Below, one piece after another: positions 1 through 13,455 of a stretch of DNA of 64,000 nucleotides. Numbering within the stretch: the first letter of the stretch is position 1; every line of letters starts with the position of its first letter. The notes beneath the pieces are model-generated. The model was given only the letters and a program-made list of their open reading frames with translations, was not told the DNA's origin and made no database searches. The position numbers and the translations under genes were made by a program. Origin of the DNA: Hybos culiciformis (taxonomy: Eukaryota > Arthropoda > Insecta > Diptera > Hybotidae); contig OZ023275.1 in NCBI GenBank assembly GCA_964007475.1, forward strand, positions 1,984,001-2,048,000, written 5' to 3'.

Positions 1-937
1 TTCTTGAGGTCAGTACTTTTTTATTGTTTATTTTTTGTAATATCTTTTAACAAGAAAAAACTTTTAATTTATTTTAAATAGATTTTTTCTATCAGTAGAG
101 TATAGTTACTGTGTTCATGTTTATGTTTATATTTTTTTACGTCAACTTGAAGTTTGTAATCCTTTTATTTTTCGAATTCTTTTCTATATAAGTTAAAAAA
201 TTTTCTTTATTTTATTTTTTAAGTTATCTATAAATATTTATTTATTCTTTAATTCTAGAATGCATCGACATATTTATTTTAAACAATTATATAAAATAAT
301 TTTTTAGGTAAATGGTGAACAAAATCACTAAAAGTCTTGAAATTTTGTTACTAGTTACTAAATATAATGTAAAAAAACATTTTTTTTTGTATCTCTTGAT
401 TGAAACAAAAATTTTGTTTTAAAATGAATATTAGTGAGATGATGATGGACTACTTTATTCCAATGCAATTCTATGATTCACATTTTTACTACATAAGAAA
501 GTAAGTAAATGAATGTATGTTCATAAGCATTATATGTACATTAAAAAAATTATTATGAAGCCCTTAATAATAATATTCAAAAAAATAATGTTTTAAACGA
601 CGACGTTGTATTACTCATTCATTTAAAGTCGTAATTTTAATTTTGTTTTCAATATTTTATTTTGATTCTAATAGGGCAAAAATATTTTCTCGGAAGCGCC
701 TTCAGAGTTGAATTATAAAATTAACCAGATTTTTATAGAAAAAATATTAATTTCTTATACTAAAATAAATATACAGATCTCACAATATTCAGTTCTTTGA
801 CTATTTAAATATTATTTAGTGATGTTAAATTTTGTTATAAAACATATCTATTTTTAAAAGAAAAATTAAATTTTAAAAATTGAATATTTAAGCTATGAAA
901 ACGGCTAATATAACATACATATGTGTTGAAATGATAA
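1..937. other. AT-rich stretch, nothing recognised
   Basis: I see no coding region, RNA gene or repeat with clear ends. The sequence is poly-A/poly-T tracts and short AT words, with stops dense in all frames. Confidence 0.6.
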
Positions 938-1169
938 GGTATAACTATTGATTAAGAATACAGAAAGATGGTTAGCTTCATAAAATTTTTTTTTCATCTT
1001 TTTTGGTATTTTGATGTGAAGGTGTTAGTAAAACTAAATAAAATTCTTTTCATATATTGATATTTATCACGTATTTTATTTTGTTTTACTAACTCATTCA
1101 CATAAAAATACCAAAAATAATGTTGTATGAAGCTAACCATCTTTGTGTATTCTTAATCAATGGTATAAC
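938..1169. mobile_element. Palindromic MITE with 8-bp direct repeat
   Basis: The two arms are inverted copies of about 100 bp: the left arm begins near ATTGATTAAGAATACA and the right arm ends with its complement. Both arms carry the words GATGGTTAGCTTCATA and TTTTGGTATTTT. The core (946-1161) is flanked by GGTATAAC at 938-945 and 1162-1169, an exact 8-bp repeat as expected for a hAT-type insertion. There is no coding capacity. The left end has one extra base relative to the right, so superfamily assignment is an inference from duplication length. Confidence 0.7.
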
Positions 1170-1170
1170 C

Positions 1171-3220
1171 GACCTTTGTTAAGTATGCGACATTGCCACA
1201 CAACTTTGTGTTTACTTATTTGTGTTTACATATTTGTCACTAGAGTTTTTTATATAATTTATGCATGTGTAGAGTTAAGTAAATTAACTAATATTCATTC
1301 CAATAAAGATTTATTACAGAATAGATCTGCGCGTTTTATTTAACAAGGAACACAGGACAGCTTTCATCATTCCTTCAACACTATGTAGACAACTTATTAT
1401 AAAATATATTATGTAGAAGTATATGTATTACATAAAAAATCAATCATAAAGTCTGCCACATTTGTACTAACAATATATTATGTAAGTTGTAAATTGAAAC
1501 TTGGTTAATGAGAAAAAAGCTAGTTTATTCATGGCTATATTCATTTATGTAGATAACCTCATTTCTTTTAAAATAATTTATGCACATAATTTTGCGTTAT
1601 ATAAAATCAATGAAGCCTCAACTCTTTCTGATTACATAACCTTATGCGTACAATTATGTATACAATGTATACACATATTATTTTCAAAATCTAACTAAAA
1701 AAAGGAACAAGTTAATCGGCTTGTTATAACAACATAGTACCCATAGCCAGATAATGCGTGCTGTTATCTGTCCTTTATATTATTTGCATATTTTATGTGT
1801 TCCAGATGTTATTTCTACTAATGAGGAAAATTTGTATTCTTTGTGCTTAGAATTTATAATGTGTTATAATTTCTTATTTATGGGACAAGGTGAAATGAAA
1901 ATATTTAATTTTTCTATAATATTCTCATGAGGATTAAAGAAAAAAATTATTAGATAAACTTTTTGTAGATATGCAACTTAAAGATTTAATTTTCTTTTTT
2001 CAAAATATTAGTATATAAGTTTCAAATAAAATTACATTTCATAAATCTAAAAAAAAAATCATAAATTCAAGTCATTTTAATAATATTGAATGACTTTTTT
2101 TAACTAAGAAAAATTTATAAATATTAATTTTTTTTTTTTGTGGTATAATTTTAATGAACATCAAAATCTCATGGGATTAAGATTTTTCTAATTAAAAAAT
2201 ATATTATAAATAAATTTTTATTCCGTCACATAGATGATGATAAATTTTTTGATTGAGTACATATAAATTTTGGAAATTGCAATCTGACCTTATAGTACTC
2301 AAGCAGAGTAATAAAGTTACATCTTGGAATAAAAAACTTGATTTGGAAAACTGTAATAGTGTAAAATTGATTTAACAATTAAAAATTAGAATGGATTAAG
2401 TTCTATGTAATATTTTCGAAAAATATATTGTTTATAAAACATATTCTTCACAAAAACGACTTAAACCAATATTTTTCTATAAATATTATGTGTCATTAGA
2501 TTAATGACAGCAAAGAAGAAAGAATATATATTATGTAAGTCAAGATCATAATACCAAAATTTGCAAAAGTTAAGATATTATATATCACTTACATAATGCA
2601 TTTTTGCATACGGATCGACAATTTTCTGTATAGAACTTTTTATATTACATATAAATGAAGAATATCAGCACCAAAAAAAAAAGTAACAGTCACGACACAT
2701 AAATAACTTAAAATAACAACACTTGATGCAATAATTTAATTCATTTCAATAATTTATTTATCTCACAACAAGAAAACCACTTGCTTGAAAAAAAAAAATA
2801 ATAAGAAATTAATAAAATTTTTATGGATAATTAAAAAAGATATTAAATTGCTTGATTTTTATGACCCTAATAAAAAAAAAAGTACATTAAAATTTAAGGA
2901 AAGAATATAATGTATCTTGATTTTCCTCATCATCATCATAATTATAAAACTTTCTATAAATTACCAAAAATAAAAAATATAAAAAAATAACATTGATATA
3001 AGATTAAATTTTGTAATACTTGTATATACTTACTCTAACTTACATTTCATTACATGTGTCCAAAAGATTAATAAAATAATTCTCGTAAATTAAAAATTAA
3101 TTAGCAATTAATTTATTTTACGTTTATTATTATTTAGCACTAAAAATAAATGTTATATAAAGTTCAGTTTTATTTTTTAGTTGGTAAAATTTTGGTGGGA
3201 AAATCAAAGTATTATCTAAT
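1171..3220. other. AT-rich stretch, nothing recognised
   Basis: Two short open frames (around 1143-1343 and 1501-1698) have AT-driven composition and no motif, so I do not call them genes. There is a weak stem near 2531-2608 (TATTATGTAAGT against ACTTACATAATG). Nothing else stands out. Confidence 0.5.
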
Positions 3221-3221
3221 A

Positions 3222-3745
3222 CTAGCTGACTCGGCGTGCTCCATTACGCTCTTCATAAGTTAAAGAAAACCCCTTCTGGCCCTATCTTCTGGCCTCACTT
3301 CTACCCTTCCCTTTTCCGCCTCCCTTCTGCCCTTCCTTTTGCCATAGCTTCTGCCTCTCCCTTCTACCATCTACCTTCTGCCCCTCTCATCAGACCTTCC
3401 CATCTGTGCCTTTCATCTGTCCCTTCTTTCTGCCCCTCCCACCTGACCCTTCCTTCTGTCCCTTCCTTCTGCCCCCATCTGCCCCCTCTCATCTGCCCCC
3501 TCCCATCTGCCCCCTCCCATCTGCCCCTTCCTTCTGCCCCTTCCTTCTGCCCTTTCCTTCTCCCCTCGCATTTTAATTAGTTGGTTGCAAGACGCCTAAG
3601 GAGCCCGTTGAAAACTGATGAATATGAATATGTAAACGCTTAAAAAAATAACAAAAAAAGAAACAAAAAAACAACAAAACAAAAATTGAGTTAATGAATC
3701 AGCCAGTCATTCAGTCAGTGATGAGCGTAAATATATTATTAAAAT
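3222..3745 (-). mobile_element. Non-autonomous Helitron-type element, 3' end
   Basis: Read on the minus strand the element ends in CTAG (3222-3225) followed by T, as Helitrons do. About ten bases upstream of CTAG is a hairpin, GCGT-AATGGAGC-ACGC. Inside lies a pyrimidine/purine minisatellite (3290-3570). Further in is a region of short GACTGA-type iterations (around 3700-3722) of a kind common in insect TE tails. The 5' end is not defined. A related copy with the same terminus and the same minisatellite lies at 19.4-19.7 kb on the plus strand. Confidence 0.6.
3290..3570. repeat. Minisatellite, unit about CCTTCTGCCCCTC
   Basis: Degenerate tandem array of a roughly 13-bp pyrimidine-rich unit. 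It explains the proline/serine-rich open frame across 3236-3580, which is not a gene. The same unit, in complement, makes up the array at 19474-19617. Confidence 0.85.
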
Positions 3746-3850
3746 AACAAAGTTGACTTTATTTATGGAAATAATAAATAATAAGGGACCTAAGTAACTA
3801 CCTTGTGGAACTTCTGAATTACACAATCGACATCGCAACCCTGATTGGAT
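3741..3850 (-). pseudogene. Non-LTR reverse transcriptase fragment
   Basis: On the minus strand a short stretch translates to the reverse-transcriptase block VPQGSYLGPLLF (VPQG codons near 3800-3811), followed by IISIN where intact LINEs have IFIND. Only this block is readable and stops lie close on both sides, so it is a small relic. It abuts the Helitron-type element at 3222-3745. The motif itself is diagnostic of LINE polymerases; the clade cannot be told. Confidence 0.6.
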
Positions 3851-4339
3851 ACCTTTTTTTTTCATTTCCTCTCTTTTCTTACTCAATTCATTCTTTTTCT
3901 TTTTTCTTCTCTAATGATTTCTGGCAGCTACGAACAACAACGATTTAATTACGATGAGTGAGAAAACGATGTTCGATATCCAATGTTTATTAAGAAAAAG
4001 TAAAAAGTTTATTTGAACATTTTATACAAGTGATTTGTCTTTATTATATCATAAAGGAAGTATAAATAGAGAAACTAGTCCCATACAAAAAATTCGAATA
4101 AAAAAAGTTAAACAAAATTAGATCAGACCCCCAAGCTTTTATTTTTGTTTAGAATTATCGCTATAACGAGAGAGCTTTATAGCTTTTAAAATATTTTTTA
4201 TAAAAAGCTTTTAAAAATAAACAAAATATTTCCTTTATTATAATTGTATTTTAATGTTTACTAGTATTTGTTCTCTGTCAAAAAAAAAAAAATTGGGTTA
4301 GATAAATGTAAAAGTAAATAAAAAAATTATATTTGAAAG

Positions 4340-4675
4340 CAGACTCCCACGCGATCATAAATTTTGAGCGACCGCAAGGTACGCAGCGACGTTTTTTGAC
4401 CTAACAGTAGCGACAAATTTTTAGGTGAAAGCGATCACTAGCAGTCATAGAAGTTTAAAAAAAAAAAAAAAAAAACCAAGCAGCGACGAAAATTTTTGTG
4501 TTTTTTTTTGTTTTTTTTTCTTTTTTTAGATTTTTTTTTTTAACGGTTTTTTTTTTTAGCGATTATCAGCGACGCAGTAGCGAGCAATGATTTTTTTTTT
4601 TAGCAGCAGTTCCAAAAAATTGAAAATATCGCTTCTAAGCCGCAGCGACCAAAAATATGATCGCGTCGGCGTCTG
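4340..4675. mobile_element. hAT-type MITE nested in the 4.05-kb element
   Basis: The terminal inverted repeats read CAGACTCCCACGCGATCAT on the left and CAGACGCCGACGCGATCAT (complement of the right end). An exact 8-bp target duplication, TTTGAAAG, lies at 4332-4339 and 4676-4683. CAG-initial termini plus an 8-bp duplication indicate the hAT superfamily. The word GCGAC or AGCGAC recurs many times near both ends, a layout known for hAT subterminal transposase-binding sites (inference). The middle is A- and T-tracts. Confidence 0.9.
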
Positions 4676-4720
4676 TTTGAAAGCATTAATAAATTCATTT
4701 TATTTCATGTTTATTTACAT

Positions 4721-4973
4721 ATCGTCGGTCTCGTGCAAAAAGCACGAAACTGTAAGTTTGGCCGTTTTGACATAATATTGTACAAAAATCATAAAAAAAC
4801 TAAAATTTGAATATGTTCAAAGTCGAAAGCTCTCATAAATTATTCGCAATGACTATTTCTATTTTCCCGAAAGTACCAAAACGTACTACAAAAAAAGAAA
4901 AAAAAAATTTCAAAACCAATTTTCTCAAAACTATGTTTTTGCAGTTTCGTGATTTTTGCATGAGACCGACGAT
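4721..4973. mobile_element. Palindromic element, about 30-bp inverted ends
   Basis: ATCGTCGGTCTCGTGC at 4721 is matched by GCATGAGACCGACGAT ending at 4973, and the match continues inward through GCACGAAACTG/CAGTTTCGTG. No target duplication is obvious, so it may be an internal palindrome of the 4050-5648 element rather than a separate insertion. Short open frames across it carry no motif. Confidence 0.5.
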
Positions 4974-5648
4974 GCTCGCATTATTTTATATTATTGGAAT
5001 AATGATTTTTTTGTTCTTTTATTTTGGTTTGTAAGGATACTTTCACTTTTTAAGAATATCCCTTTCAAAAATATTGAGCCTTTTGTTATTAAAAGTGTTA
5101 ATATAACAAACTCCAAAAATTTAAATTTATGTTCATATAACATTCGTCTGTTTCGGTGAACCAGAAATCATATTTTTTTGATAATTTTGTTGCGTCCAAA
5201 CAGCAATGTAATTATATACTGTTTGTTAAAAATTTTTTTTTATAAACATTTTGAGCAAAATAGTTATCAAAAAATTTTTTTAGTTAACTTATGATAAGAA
5301 TTTTATAAATTTCAATGAAGACGAAAATACTAGTTTTTGAAAAAAAAAAAATCATAGATGCAATAAATTGATATTAGCACATAACAGCAATACATATTTA
5401 GACACATATTTTTTCATTTATTCATTATAGTTATGATTTTTCTCACAACTACATTCGAATTTTTATAAGTTGTGTAATTTTAAAACTAAACATCCTCAAA
5501 ATTGAAAAAAACTAATGAGTATTAGAGAGAATAGAAAAGCTTTTTTGTATACATATGTTTTGGGGGTCTGAAAAAATAGGAAAAAAAATAAAAACGATAT
5601 TTTAAAAAGTTGTTTGACATAGTTACTCTATATTATACTTCCTTTATG

Positions 5649-7918
5649 ATTATATATAGTTTCTGGTACAACAGAGAGTACAACAGAAATATTAAGTGTT
5701 TAATATTTTAGTTTAAAAAAAAAAAAGTAACGCATTAATTTGGGTAGTCCGCCTTCTGGATAATTCAAAAGAGAGCCCTTTGTTTTTAAATTTTCATTTC
5801 AAGATTTAAAGGATATCCACTCTTAAAACTTTCATTTGGAATCAAGGACCGTTGTACTCAAGTACATCGGGTTTAATTAATAGTATATTATACTATAGTT
5901 GAAAATCGTATCATTATGTATTTAATGCAACGAAAAAACTTAAAGTTTTTATTCTTTTTAACAGATGAATGAAAGAAAATATAAATATAAGAAAATTTTA
6001 AAATTTCAAATGTTGGGTGCAAATTTTCAACTTTGTATTTATAAAGTTTGCATTTAATAATTATGTAAAACCTTAAAAAAAGTTTATTTGGCTTTGTAAA
6101 GCTTGTCCACTCGTTCAGTCACTGGTAGAATTATTCGAAAAAAACTTTCAGAAATTTATCTAATACGTAACATAACTTCAACTGCAGTTATATTCTGTTT
6201 ATTATTTTATTATTTTATGAAGATTTCATAGCTGGTTAGGACTAAACACCTTATTAAATATTTTGTTTAATATTTTACAGGAATGGATAATTTTATCCAT
6301 TATTTTGGCTTATGTTGAACCTTAAAAATCCTAAAGAAAAGAAATTTAATTTTAATATTTTATTAGCTTTAAACTTTTTTTTTTTTATTTTGGAAAGAAA
6401 ATAAGTTAAGGAAATATAACATACCATTGTCCTTAGGGTCTTGTGGGGTGAATTTTATGTTCTTAGGTATACTTATATATAGAATATTATAATGTGCATT
6501 GTGTAAATGGATATAATCTACATTATATTTAGGTACCTATATATTTTTTATCATGATTTAAATCCCATAATTCAAAATATGAAAAATTCACGCACGAAAA
6601 ATTATTTTAATTGTTAACCTTTTTTCAAAAAAAAAAAAAATATATCTGGTAAAAATCTTATTTAAATTATTATGTTTTTTATTAAACAAAAAAAAAATAA
6701 AGGAAAATAATGTGTTCTCCGCAAAAACAATTTTCTTCCAATTAAAATAAAAGCAATTACTTCTTAATTAAAATTATGACAAAAGTATTTTAACAAGTCC
6801 TTGTAAAAAAAAAAAGGTTGGAAAAGTTTTCATTTTTTTTCCCCTAAATAAACCAAAAATTAATAAATTTTCAAGTGGAATGTTTTTGATATTCAATTTG
6901 AACTTTTTTTTTTTTTTTTTTCAATTTATAGTTTGTTTTTTTCCTTAATAAACAAATAATTTTAAAATTTTATGCAGTGACACCTCTGTAATTGAAATTT
7001 CATCTTAGCCGAATCTGCAGAGGTAGCAGATTAAAATTCATAACACTTTAAAGCATTGTCCGACTCGCAGCAAGTTCCGTTACGGCCCGATAAACGTGTA
7101 AACGAAACCAATAATTTATTTTTATCAATGGCAAGCAAGCAAGCAATTTACAAAATCATTGATCTTTATATACATATTTTATTTGTGAAATTTGTTAGCA
7201 GTATTTGAAAATATTTCCTTAGTTTGCATTTAACAAAAAATCCCACTCTATTATCCGGATAGTCGTTCAAATTACATTACGCTGAATTTTTGGCCTGACA
7301 TTTGTGACCACTTCTAATGAACCATATATTGACGCATTAGTTTCTCAACTAGAATGCTAAATATCATATTAGTTTTATGATTTGGACTTATAAATTAAAT
7401 TTATAAACAAAGCCAAAAAAAAAAATCTAAGAAATTTTATAGACTTTTTTTTGCTCTTAGTAATAATAATAAACTTGTAATAATAATAAACTTGTGGTTC
7501 AAAACTCCTGACTTCGTTATGAAATAAATATTTTCAATTTTAATTTTAAGTTCTACAAGATTACAGAACTATACAAACAATTCTTGGTAATTTAATTTTA
7601 ATAAATTAACTTTTAGCTGTGAGGAAAATTTGACATGAAATGCGAAAATAATTTAATTTGAAAAATATAAATCCAAATGTAAAATAGATTAAAAAACCAA
7701 GGTACAAAAATAGAATTCGAAATGCGTGGAATAATACTGGCGATTTAATGAGAAATTATTTCTTTTTATTTAAAAAAAAAAAGGCTTTAAAGTAAATTAA
7801 TGCTTATAAGGTTTAAATTTTCACGAGTTTCGTTGAATCCTTTAAAAAAAAAAAAGTAAAGCTTTAACACTTTGAGTTCAGAAAACTAATATTATTATTT
7901 TAATCATACACTTATCTA
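5649..7918. other. AT-rich stretch with two less AT-rich islands
   Basis: There is no gene or TE signature. Two islands, about 6977-7110 and 7240-7345, are richer in G+C and lack homopolymer runs. They have no open frame and no repeat ends that I can find, and could be conserved non-coding DNA or old TE interior. Confidence 0.4.
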
Positions 7919-7921
7919 TTA

Positions 7922-8267
7922 AGCCTAGTTCGCATGTGGTCTAATAATTTACTCAAGTGGCGAGTAATGAAGTATTCTAGTAGTCTGAAGAATAAAACAT
8001 TTTAGATCAGAAGTTTAGTAAATGACTAAACTACTTGACTAAATACTGAATTGATTATACTGTATTTTTCGCGCAAGTAGAACTTTATTCGTGCGAGTAG
8101 AAACTTATTTTCCTTGTTGCGTTGCCTATTCATCTTCCACACGAGCTACTAATGTACTTTTGATTTTAGTATACTTTAAAGTGCGAACAAATTTTGGTAA
8201 GTTGGTACCAGCTCAGTCACTAATTTCTTCCATTTGAATAAATTACTTGACACATGTGAACAAGACT
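7922..8267. mobile_element. MITE with TTA target duplication, PIF/Harbinger-like
   Basis: The left end AGCCTAGTTCGCATGTG pairs with the right end, whose complement reads AGTCTTGTTCACATGTG; similarity continues through AATTTACTCAAGTGG/AATTTATTCAAATGG. TTA flanks both sides (7919-7921, 8268-8270), the usual 3-bp duplication of PIF/Harbinger elements. There is no coding region. The ends resemble those of the MITE at 55783-56185. Confidence 0.65.
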
Positions 8268-8270
8268 TTA

Positions 8271-11200
8271 TTGAAAAAATATTGAATGTAATTAAAATAA
8301 AATAAAATTCAGTTCTTAAGGGCTGAATATATTTTCTTTGCAAAAAAAAAACAGATGAAGTTAAATAATGTTTTAATTTTCACTTTCTAATTGTCTGACA
8401 AATAACCTGCTTAAGGTTTTCAATTTCAATCATAGTTATGACTTTACAACTATTACATTTTTTTCCCTCCAATTTCTTATTCTTATTTTTTTTTTTTCTT
8501 GTTATGAAAATTGAAATATAATATGCAAAAAGAAAACTTATTCAAATTTACAACTTCATAAAAACTAATTTATTATAATTCCATTCTTATCGCTAGACGA
8601 ATTAATTTTAATAGCATTAAAAAAATAAAATTGACAATGAAAATACAACCAATTTAAATATGACAAAAAAAACAACAAAACATACCCCTTTTATTATAAT
8701 GAATAGTAGTAATCATAAAAAGAGCACACCCTGTCACACTCCCAAAAATTATTTTATTTTATTTTTTTGGCTTTTTCGAAGTTGCTTTATATGTATGTGA
8801 TTAACCATTTGACCTTTAGAATCAAAATTTTTAAAGGAATAGAAAGAAAATTGTATAGTAAATAACTATCCTTCATTATTTTGATTATTATATATGTACA
8901 GTGGGTGGTTTGGAAATTAATTTTATTTCAACAAAAGCAATCTACAAAACTATAAAAAAAAAATTTGAAATTTAATTTTTCATATTTATTTTATACAAAT
9001 TTGTTTTAATTGCAGTGAAATAAAAAAATCGGTTATAAAATATAATACAAATATTGTAACAAAAAATTGCGTTATTTTCAGACAGCATATGCTCAAAATA
9101 TTGCATAGATATACTATTAAATCAAACTAACAGATAAATTAAAAATTAATACCTCGTAAATGAAGTACTATGGAGCCCGTTTTCAAAATTTCAATTTTAT
9201 ACGTAATTTTTTTTTATGGATTTTTTTTCGAACGGTCTCTATTATATACCAATTTTGATTGAAATGCACTTTCAACGTCCCCTTCGCTTCTTGGGGCTGA
9301 ATTGGGGCTAAACAATTCTTTCATTTCGGGTGTACTTACGACAAGCTCATACCTCTAATAGTTCAAGAGACTAGGTGCGGTTTCCAACGTCTTTCTCCTG
9401 AGGCTGGAAATACCCGAAATACCCATATCCTGAATTCTTGGACCCATTTGAGGCTAGTATTTTTTTTTCAGTGTCTCTTATCGATATTTATCTACTCACA
9501 TACTAATTTTTATCAGAATTCATTAAAACTTTTTAAATAAATTATACAAATTTTTCGGAGTTAGTACTCGGAACATTTCATGTTTTAGCTCGTACACTTA
9601 CTTTGGCATTAATTTGAACTACTCAATAGTTATTATAAGCAGTACGCTGCAGTTAGACATTCAGACAGACGAACGTAAAGTGAAAAATATATCTAAAAAA
9701 TATATATAAATTATATATAATTTTTAAGGGTAAACGGTCTAAAAAATAAAAGCTTTTCTCCTTGGAACGTAAAATAGTGAATCTTGATAAAGTCATCGAC
9801 TAGTTCGTTTTGACATCTATATTAATTGCAAGGGATATATATACAGAAATTGTAGCTACAACAGCTATCTGTTTTTTTAAGTGTAGTGACTATAGTTATG
9901 TAATTATATTCTTTACATTTAAAACATATTATAAAATCATAATGATTCAATTTCACATAATCAATGAGGTAATCCATTTTTTTTTGCACGATATCTCAGC
10001 CTTTCCATGTGTTTTGAATCACCCTAAGTATTTATTGCATAAAAGTAAATTTGAGATATTTTACAACCACGCAAATACTCAATTAAGCTAAGTACCCTTA
10101 AAAAAAAAGGAATAATCAAAGTTACAAAAAAAAAAAAAATTGTGAACTTCATCTGAATTTTTGCAAAAAGAAAAAGGGTGGAATTTTTTTAATATCTATA
10201 TATATATTTTTTAAATTTGTTTTAATAATTGTTTGAAGAATTAAATTTGTTTGAAGAATTAAAATCTTATAATCATAGAGTTCTAGGAAAAGCGTGTCGT
10301 TTCTGATATAAACTTGTTAAGGGTATAGTTAAAACTTAATGCTTGAATTGCAAGAAATGTGTTAAATATTTATTCAAAATATGGTTATTGGCCCGCGAAA
10401 CTGCTGGTAAATCGTATTCAGTTATATTTATAAATTATGTGTCGAAATATTCTGTCAATTTATCATGTTATCAAGTTTTATCCATTTGGTCTTTAAGTTT
10501 ATTTTTAGCTTGTAAAAAATTTTACAGAAATTTTAGTTATTAAATAGTTAATAATATTTTTTTGATATTCCATTCCAACAGTACTTTTAATTTTAATCTC
10601 TTATGTTTATAAATTTTTTTCATTTATAAAATTTAAAAAAAATAAATGTATATATATTTTTTTATTCTGTTGATGTGGTCTTCATCTTTCATTTTTAAAG
10701 TAAAGTTTTATAATAATTATTTTTCTGAGGTTGTGGCAAGAAAATATGACTAAAATATTAACATCTGTGGTCAACAAAATAATTCATTAAAATAATAATT
10801 TTCCGGCCTTTTTGAGTTAAATAATACAGAGAACTAAAATTATTTTTAATTTGAACCCAGCTGTTTTTCATAGTTTTATTCACTTAAATTAATTTAGTAT
10901 TTGAAGAGCTTTTTTAAACATAAAAAAAAAATTGGTCAAAAATTGCATTGCTAAAGAAAAAGGAATTATAAAAACGTTATAAATAATGACTAATTTTCAT
11001 TAGGCTGACACCTATTGCAGAATTTAAGAATTTGGGCCTTTTTAAATAAACAATTCCGTAAACTCTTAACTATGTTGACTATTGAAAAATAAACCCTGAT
11101 TTCAATGTTCAAGACTTGTGTTCATCAAGCTATCCAAATTTTTAGGATGTACTTATACAGTCGATAAAATTAATATATTTCCAATGTAAAAAAAAATACT

Positions 11201-13455
11201 TAGCAGTGGTTAAAGATAGCATTAATTAAGCAAAAAAACATTATTCGTGGCCACTATTATATTTAGAATTCAGGGCATTTGCATATTTCGAACAAATAGT
11301 TCTTATTTATTTTAGTTAAAAATAAATTCTTTTTAAACATTGAATAAGATTTTTTTCCCTGCGTCCATTAATTTTCTTAAACATAGGAGGATAGGATTTT
11401 TTATAATATTTTTAATCTTTCTAAGAAAATTAATTTTTATTTAATTTTAAATAAAATAACAAGATTGCGTACAACAAAGTATCATGTTCTTATTATTTTA
11501 AAATAATGAAAGAAATAAAGAAAATATGAGTTGTTTAGTATAACAATATAATTTTTGTTTATAATCCAATACCGATTGTTTCAAATTATTTTCAAAAACT
11601 ATATTTTTAAACTTAAAACCGTATATTATACTTTAAATTCTATGAAAAATGAATACAGAGAAAATAAAAAACTTATTGTAAATTATTATAAAGAAAGACT
11701 GAAAGAAAAGCGCATGATTACGAAGGAAGACAAATTTGTGTAAGAAAATTTGATATATAACTTTTATCAATGAAAGAAATTTTCTCAAAACATACAAATA
11801 AAGAGTTATATTCCATTCAAAAACTTTTACTTAAAAATTTTGTTTTTGAAAGAAACACAGAAGAATATATCTAGAACTGAAACAAACAAATTTATATATA
11901 TTATAAATTTATCTAACAAACAAAATATAAGGTTTAGTAATCAAACCTACTAATTAGAATTGAAGTGAACTGTAGAGAACTTAGAGTAAATGTTCCATAA
12001 CTTTTTACATTTTATATAAATTATTTCATCGCGATTATTTTAAATTCGGATATTTTTCAATTAACAAATCACAAATTTTCATGTCAGATGCATGCCATTA
12101 ACATCATTAATAATTAAGTAAATTTCAATCAGTCGCTTAGGTTTAGGTTAGTTGCAGCAGGCGAAAGATACTCAAATTCCGTTTTACTAGTTGGGTATAA
12201 TAAACTTATTATCGTGCCTAAAAATTTTAAATATTATTAAACAAAAATATAAAAATAATAACAAAAAAATATTTATAATGCCCTAATGAAATTTGTAATA
12301 AAAATCATCATTCAAAAGATGATATTTCATTTTCCATTCAGAAAAATTGTTAAAAAATTTAACCGACACCGTCGGTATTGCATAGAAATAAATATGATAA
12401 AAAAGGATAATACATAAAGGATGTAATTTTTCCGCATTAGCTTTCACCAGAAAATTTTATTCATACACAATTTTATTTTCAATAATATTAAAAAGTTCTA
12501 TTACCTTTATCTTTTTCTCTTGATTTCAAAATTTATATTTTATTCAGTTTATTTAAATAAAACTAAAAAATTAGGTCAGAAAATAGAAAATAGTATCGGC
12601 GCTTTAATTTTTCTTTTTTTTTGTGAAAGAAGGATAATATTATTTGTGTTAAGTCAGTCAGTTTAGTAAAATGTGTTACAATTATGGTATAAATGAAATT
12701 TAAGTTATGAAAAATAAATGCATACCAGAAGAAACTTTTTGTGAAATATTTTGACTAATATTGACGTCAAGGTCCCATCATTTCTTTTTTGTTTTATGAA
12801 TTCATTTATGAATTCACTTAACTCTGTTATATATGTATATACATAATTTATATGGTTAAAGCAGTGGGTAAAGTGTATCTATTCAAAAGCAGATAGATCG
12901 AAACATTTTCCAAATTTGAAATTTATTGGTAAGGAAAACCAAAGATTTCGATATTCCTTGATATTTAAAATTTAAACAAGTCATACACGAATAATATGAT
13001 GGGATGTCATAATGTCAACAGGACATACCGTCAATTAACTTCATTTCATAAATTAAGTCATAAGATCAATTACTGTCGTTATGAGATTTTGTAAAAGGAA
13101 AATAAAGTCTGACATTATTTTTATTCATTTTTTTTTTTTAAAGAATAGAAAAGAAAGTTTAATTTTTGATTTTATGTTCCTTTTACCACTCAATTTTTGA
13201 GACATAAAATGAATTGACATTATCTTCGGTTGACGTTTTCACTCACCCCAATAATACATATCGCACACCACAATCGAGTATATTGTAAGTCAAAAATGCA
13301 ACTTTTCAGGAGAGCATTTTAAAGATTTTATATTTTCTTTTGCTTCTTTCTTCCGTTTTGTTATAGATAGAATTATGTGCAAAATTAAAAATGGCAAGTA
13401 GGCTTACGACATTGTTGATTGAACACTCTTTTGTACTTGATGTTGGAAGTTATAC
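8271..13455. other. Long AT-rich stretch, no gene recognised
   Basis: No supported gene. A more G+C-rich island at about 9270-9470 (including CCTTCGCTTCTTGGGGCTGA) followed by CAGACAGACGAACG near 9661 looks like an old transposon tail, but neither end is visible. Short open frames at 9810, 10343 and 11555 show only AT-driven composition. Confidence 0.4.

Larger units (their letters stand above)
4050..5648. mobile_element. Long member of the CATAAAGG MITE family, 7-bp TSD
   Basis: The termini are inverted: CATAAAGGAAGTATAA at 4050 and its near-complement ending CCTTTATG at 5648. Just inside both ends lies AGACCCCC or its complement. The element is flanked by ATTATAT at 4043-4049 and 5649-5655, an exact 7-bp repeat. 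A 317-bp relative at 52441-52757 shares the first 60 or so bases and also has a 7-bp duplication. The 1.6-kb length is partly due to later insertions (4340-4675 and a palindrome at 4721-4973). No transposase is readable. Confidence 0.75.

Noticed and set aside
3236..3580. 114-residue serine/proline-rich open frame
   Set aside because: It is the translation of a 13-bp minisatellite inside a Helitron-type element, with no independent coding sign.
12136..12155. TTAGG-like telomeric repeat (TTAGGTTTAGGTTAG)
   Set aside because: Only two or three irregular units in AT-rich DNA; too short to mean anything.
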